DNA from: JANPPS01 sp964242575
GTDB taxonomy: Bacteria; Pseudomonadota; Alphaproteobacteria; Acetobacterales; Acetobacteraceae
DNA length: 64,000 nucleotides
Direction: 5' to 3'
Assembly: GCA_964242575.1 (NCBI GenBank)
Contig: CAXTCN010000002.1
Coordinates: forward strand, 62,001 to 126,000
The notes below the pieces were generated by a model that saw only the letters and a program-made list of their open reading frames with translations, ran no database searches and was not told the DNA's origin. This document shows, in pieces, positions 61,264 to 64,000 of the stretch (position 1 is the first letter of the stretch; every line of letters starts with the position of its first letter). The translations under genes and the position numbers were made by a program.

Positions 61264-61779
61264 ATGTCGCGTCATATGCTGTCCATGACCCTTCCACACC
61301 GGACCGCGGCGTTGGTCGCGATGGCGGCAGCCGGCCTGGCCCTCGCCGTCGCGCTGCTATCTGAACAGCTATTGGGCCTCGTGCCCTGCGCGCTCTGCCT
61401 GTGGCAGCGCTGGCCCTACCGCGTCGTGCTAGCGCTGGCGCTGCTGGCCCTCGTGACGCCAACGAGCCTGGCCCGGCCGCTGCTGGCGCTGGCGTTGCTG
61501 GCGAGCCTCGTTGCCGCTGGCCTCGCCATGACGCACGTGGGCGTCGAACAAGACTGGTGGCCCAGCCCATTGCCGGAATGCGCCGCCGCTCCCCTCGGCG
61601 GCGGCAGCATCGCCGAGCGCCTGGCCCGTATGCCCGAGCGGCCAGCCAAACCCTGCGACGCGCCGGCGTTCCTGGTGCCCGGCGTGCCGGTCTCGATGGC
61701 TGCCATGAACCTGCTGTTCGCCTTGGCGCTCGCTGGCCTCCTCGCCACCTCCATTACGCAGCGACAAGGGAAACCATGA
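61264..61779 (+). CDS. dsbB: Disulfide bond formation protein B
   Basis: The four-helix membrane protein carries the first redox pair CALC (VPCALCLWQRWPYR) in the first loop, after helix one. Two further cysteines lie in the second periplasmic loop (LPECAAAPL ... KPCDAPAFLVPGVPVSMAAMN). DsbB reoxidises DsbA with ubiquinone. An alternative ATG lies 12 nt downstream. Its stop overlaps the coq7 start, linking a quinone user to a quinone biosynthetic gene. Confidence 0.93.
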   Translation: MSRHMLSMTLPHRTAALVAMAAAGLALAVALLSEQLLGLVPCALCLWQRWPYRVVLALALLALVTPTSLARPLLALALLASLVAAGLAMTHVGVEQDWWPSPLPECAAAPLGGGSIAERLARMPERPAKPCDAPAFLVPGVPVSMAAMNLLFALALAGLLATSITQRQGKP

Positions 61780-62320
61780 GCCAGACGACGTACTTGCCCG
61801 GAGACCCGACCCCGCGCGAAATGGTCGAGCGCATATCCGCGTCGACCACGCCGGCGAGTACGGCGCAGCCCGCATCTACGAGGGCCAGCTCGCCATCATG
61901 GGCCGCGGCGACAAGGCCGAGCTGATCCGCCACATGCAGGCGCAGGAGCAGGCGCACCTCGACACGTTCAGCGGCCTGATCGCCAAGCGCCGGGTCCGCC
62001 CGACCGCGTTGCTGCCGTTATGGCGCGTGGCCGGCTACACGCTCGGCGCCGTCACCGCCACCATGGGCGACCGCGCCGCGATGGCCTGCACCGTTGCCGT
62101 CGAGGAGGCGATCGACGAGCACTACGCCCAGCAAGCGGCGCTGCTTGGCGACGACGAGGCCGAGCTGCGCGGCCACATCGAGAAGTTCCGCGCCGAGGAA
62201 CAGGAGCACCGCGACATCGGCCTGGAGCACGAGGCCGAACAGGCCGTGGGCTACCGGCTTCTGTCCGCCGTCATCAAGGCCGGCTGCAAGGTGGCGATCA
62301 AGGTTAGCGAACGGGTCTGA
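61776..62320 (+). pseudogene. coq7: Demethoxyubiquinone hydroxylase Coq7, frameshifted
   Basis: The ATG at 61776 begins a normal Coq7 N-terminus (LPGDPTPREMVERI), but one base is missing between 61834 and 61835. The shifted frame supplies the rest: IRVDHAGEYGAARIYEGQLAIMGRGDKAELIRHMQAQEQAHLDTF, then VAVEEAIDEHYAQQ and EEQEHRDIGLEHEAEQA, the di-iron ligands of the family. The only intact downstream frame (ATG 61898) lacks the first ligand Glu. Coq7 is needed for aerobic ubiquinone synthesis, so a sequencing error is at least as likely as loss. It overlaps dsbB by ATGA. Confidence 0.85.
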
Positions 62321-62415
62321 GGTTCATGCACGTTTAAGTATCGCCATGGAACCCAGTCCAGAGCGTTCCGTTTTGTGTGCGGCACCCGCCACTCACAGGA
62401 CAGGACAATCCCCGT

Positions 62416-63339
62416 ATGTTCATGCGAATCGACAAGCTCCAGACCGAGCTGCCCGCTCCCAAGAAGCAAGACCCGAACGCCGCCGCCGCGTTGCAGGAGC
62501 TGCTGGGCGGCAAGTATGGCGAGATGTCCACGCTCGGCAATTATATGTTCCAAAGCTTTAATTTCCGCAGCAAGGCCAAGCTGCGTCCGTTCTACAGCCT
62601 GGTCGCGTCTATCACCGCCGAGGAGCTGGGCCACGTCGAGCTCGTGTCCAACGGCGTCGCTATGCTGAACGCTGGGCCGGACATGCCGGCGGCCGAGATG
62701 GGCAACCAGGATATCAGCAAGTCGCCTTACGAGAGCATGCAGGACATCCGCCTCGCGGCCTCGTTCCTGGCCAACGGCGGCGGCGCGATGCCGATGAACA
62801 GCAACGGCGCATCGTGGAACATGGACATGGTGACCAGCACGGGCAATGTGGTGTTTGACCTGCTGCATAACTTCCACCTGGAATGCGGCGCGCGCATCCA
62901 CAAGCTACGCGTTTACGAGACCATGACCGAGCCTACGGGCCGCGAAGTCTGCGGCTACCTGCTGGTCCGCGGCTCGGTGCACGCCCATGCCTATGCGCTG
63001 GCGCTCAAGAAAATCACCGGGGTCGCGATCGAACAAATGCTGCCCACGCCCAACATCAACCTGGACAAGATCCCCGAGTGCCAGAAGTATCTGGCCGAAG
63101 GCTCGCACCGCCGCCTGTACCGCTTCAGCCCGGACGACTACCAAGAAGTCGCCGGCATTTGGGGCAATGGCGAGGTCGCCCTTCCAGGCGATCCGCCGGG
63201 CGAGCTTGAGTTCGTGGACGGCCATCCGGAGGGCGGCCGCATCCATGACATGATGGGCGACAGCCGCGCCTTCAGCCCGGAGTACGCGCCCGAGGAAATG
63301 TTCGAAATCGCGAGCAAGCTCTACAAGGCGTCCCGCTAA
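62416..63339 (+). CDS. Manganese catalase family protein
   Basis: The N-terminal ALQELLGGKYGEMSTLGNYMFQSFNFRSKAKLRPFYSLVASITAEELGHVELVSNGVAMLN is typical of manganese catalases, with the EELGHVE metal-ligand helix, followed by DLLHNFHLECGARIHKLRVYE with the second Glu/His set. The later GSVHAHAYALALKKITG and GMxP-like regions complete the ferritin-like fold. It would dismutate hydrogen peroxide. ATG 62416 is chosen; ATG 62422 is also possible. Confidence 0.92.
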   Translation: MFMRIDKLQTELPAPKKQDPNAAAALQELLGGKYGEMSTLGNYMFQSFNFRSKAKLRPFYSLVASITAEELGHVELVSNGVAMLNAGPDMPAAEMGNQDISKSPYESMQDIRLAASFLANGGGAMPMNSNGASWNMDMVTSTGNVVFDLLHNFHLECGARIHKLRVYETMTEPTGREVCGYLLVRGSVHAHAYALALKKITGVAIEQMLPTPNINLDKIPECQKYLAEGSHRRLYRFSPDDYQEVAGIWGNGEVALPGDPPGELEFVDGHPEGGRIHDMMGDSRAFSPEYAPEEMFEIASKLYKASR

Positions 63340-63348
63340 CCCGGCCGG

Positions 63349-63376
63349 CGCCCTCTCCCGTGCATGGGAGAGGGCG
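63349..63376. terminator. Convergent hairpin between catalase and HNH genes
   Basis: CGCCCTCTCCC (63349-63359) and GGGAGAGGGCG (63366-63376) form a perfect 11-bp stem with a 6-nt loop, placed 10 nt after one stop and 4 nt before the other. There is no T-run, so it may act as a bidirectional 3' stabiliser or weak terminator. Confidence 0.6.
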
Positions 63377-63380
63377 TGGC

Positions 63381-63965
63381 CTAGCTGTCCAACTCGCTAT
63401 CCCAATACAAGTAGTCCCGCCAACTCTCATGCAGGTAGTTCGGCGGGAATGCCCGCCCGTTCTCCTGCAACTCCCAGGTGGAGGGCTGCGCTGGACGTAG
63501 CCGCGGATGCATGTGGCACTCCCGCGGCAGCCTGCTGCCCTTCCGCAGGTTGCATCCCCCACACGCAGTGACGACGTTCTCCCATGTGGTCCGTCCGCCA
63601 CGGCTGCGTGGGATGACATGGTCGAACGTGAGGTCGTGCGTCGGGTAACGGTCGCCGCAGTACTGGCAACTGAATGCGTCGCGCAGGAACACGTTGAACC
63701 GGGTGAACGCCGGCTTCCGCGCCGCCGGAATGTAGTCCTTCAGCGCGATGACGCTCGGCAACCGCATCGACATGCTGGGCGAGTGCACCTCGGTCTCGTA
63801 CTCGCTGAGCACGCTGACCCGGTCCAGGAACACCGCTTTGATCGCGTCCTGCCACGACCACACCGACAACGGGAAGTACGAGAGCGGCCGGAAGTCGGCG
63901 TTCAACACCAATGCAGGGAAATGCAGGCCGCCGTCTGGCAATGCGCGCTCCTCTGACGCGGACAC
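63381..63965 (-). CDS. HNH endonuclease
   Basis: The HNH domain is RDAFSCQYCGDRYPTHDLTFDHVIPRSRGGRTTWENVVTACGGCNLRKGSRLP, with two CxxC zinc pairs, the DHV catalytic His and the N of TTWEN. The N-terminal FPALVLNADFRPLSYFPLSVWSWQDAIKAVFLDRV is shared by a widespread bacterial subfamily of stand-alone HNH proteins, probably not restriction enzymes. GTG 63965 has AAGGA 6 nt upstream, so the gene is complete, although the open frame continues to the window edge. Confidence 0.93.
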   Translation of the reverse strand: MSASEERALPDGGLHFPALVLNADFRPLSYFPLSVWSWQDAIKAVFLDRVSVLSEYETEVHSPSMSMRLPSVIALKDYIPAARKPAFTRFNVFLRDAFSCQYCGDRYPTHDLTFDHVIPRSRGGRTTWENVVTACGGCNLRKGSRLPRECHMHPRLRPAQPSTWELQENGRAFPPNYLHESWRDYLYWDSELDS

Positions 63966-64000
63966 AAAATCCTTGAAGCCCGTTTGCCAGTCGAGCCGCC

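Noticed and set aside
61898..62320. ATG 61898 as the true start of a short but intact Coq7
   Set aside because: It would lack the DHAGEY segment with the first metal ligand, and the bases upstream encode exactly that segment in the shifted frame, so a frameshift is the better reading.

Overview
The window looks like chromosomal DNA of a high-GC alphaproteobacterium, most probably a member of the Acetobacteraceae (inference). The supporting signs are an NDUFA12-type complex I accessory gene, the purC-purS-purQ-purL-bolA-grxD order, a phasin, a class II DAHP synthase, ClpS next to ClpA, and a carotenoid cluster built from two CrtI/CrtN-type desaturases with glycosyl- and acyltransferases. Genes are dense, and ATGA or GTGA stop/start overlaps are common.

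Layout. 1-1.1 kb: the end of an upstream gene, a small minus-strand unit with an exceptional Shine-Dalgarno and a terminator, and two convergent thioredoxin-like [2Fe-2S] ferredoxins. 1.1-8 kb: a minus-strand carotenoid operon (desaturase, desaturase/oxidase, acyltransferase, glycosyltransferase, DUF2141) with a divergent aldehyde dehydrogenase. 8-27.5 kb: mostly plus-strand housekeeping genes (M20 peptidase, tRNA-Val, glmU, succinate-semialdehyde dehydrogenase, glutathione reductase, DAHP synthase, nicotinate phosphoribosyltransferase, NAD synthetase, gltX, cysS, a TrmJ-like methylase, rpsD, prfC, an Lrp regulator and a broken acetyltransferase). 27.5-39.7 kb: mainly minus strand, with grxD/bolA, the purine genes, NRDE protein, purB, TerC (plus strand), frameshifted radC, thioesterase, map and a D,D-carboxypeptidase. 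40-45.4 kb: phasin, clpS, clpA, DUF427, a dehydrogenase and an exo/endonuclease-family protein.

45.7-52.4 kb is the accessory highlight. A 6,721-bp transposable element has perfect 26-bp terminal inverted repeats and an 8-bp target duplication (CAACTCTA). It carries an IS1595-type transposase, a Panacea-domain antitoxin with an unrecognised partner, a DUF6471 protein and three unrelated membrane proteins. It splits a DUF2075 (Schlafen-like) helicase gene. Joining the two halves across one copy of the duplication restores an uninterrupted 654-codon frame.

54-64 kb returns to core genes: MBL hydrolase, a FemAB/GNAT-like protein, RidA, a shortened class II ribonucleotide reductase relative, NDUFA12, MlaD, DUF2155, otsB, a GST, dsbB, frameshifted coq7, manganese catalase and an HNH endonuclease.

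Three genes away from the element carry point lesions (in-frame TAG in an acetyltransferase, 1-nt frameshifts in radC and coq7). These are either real decay or sequencing/assembly errors. All functions are read from sequence motifs without database searches.
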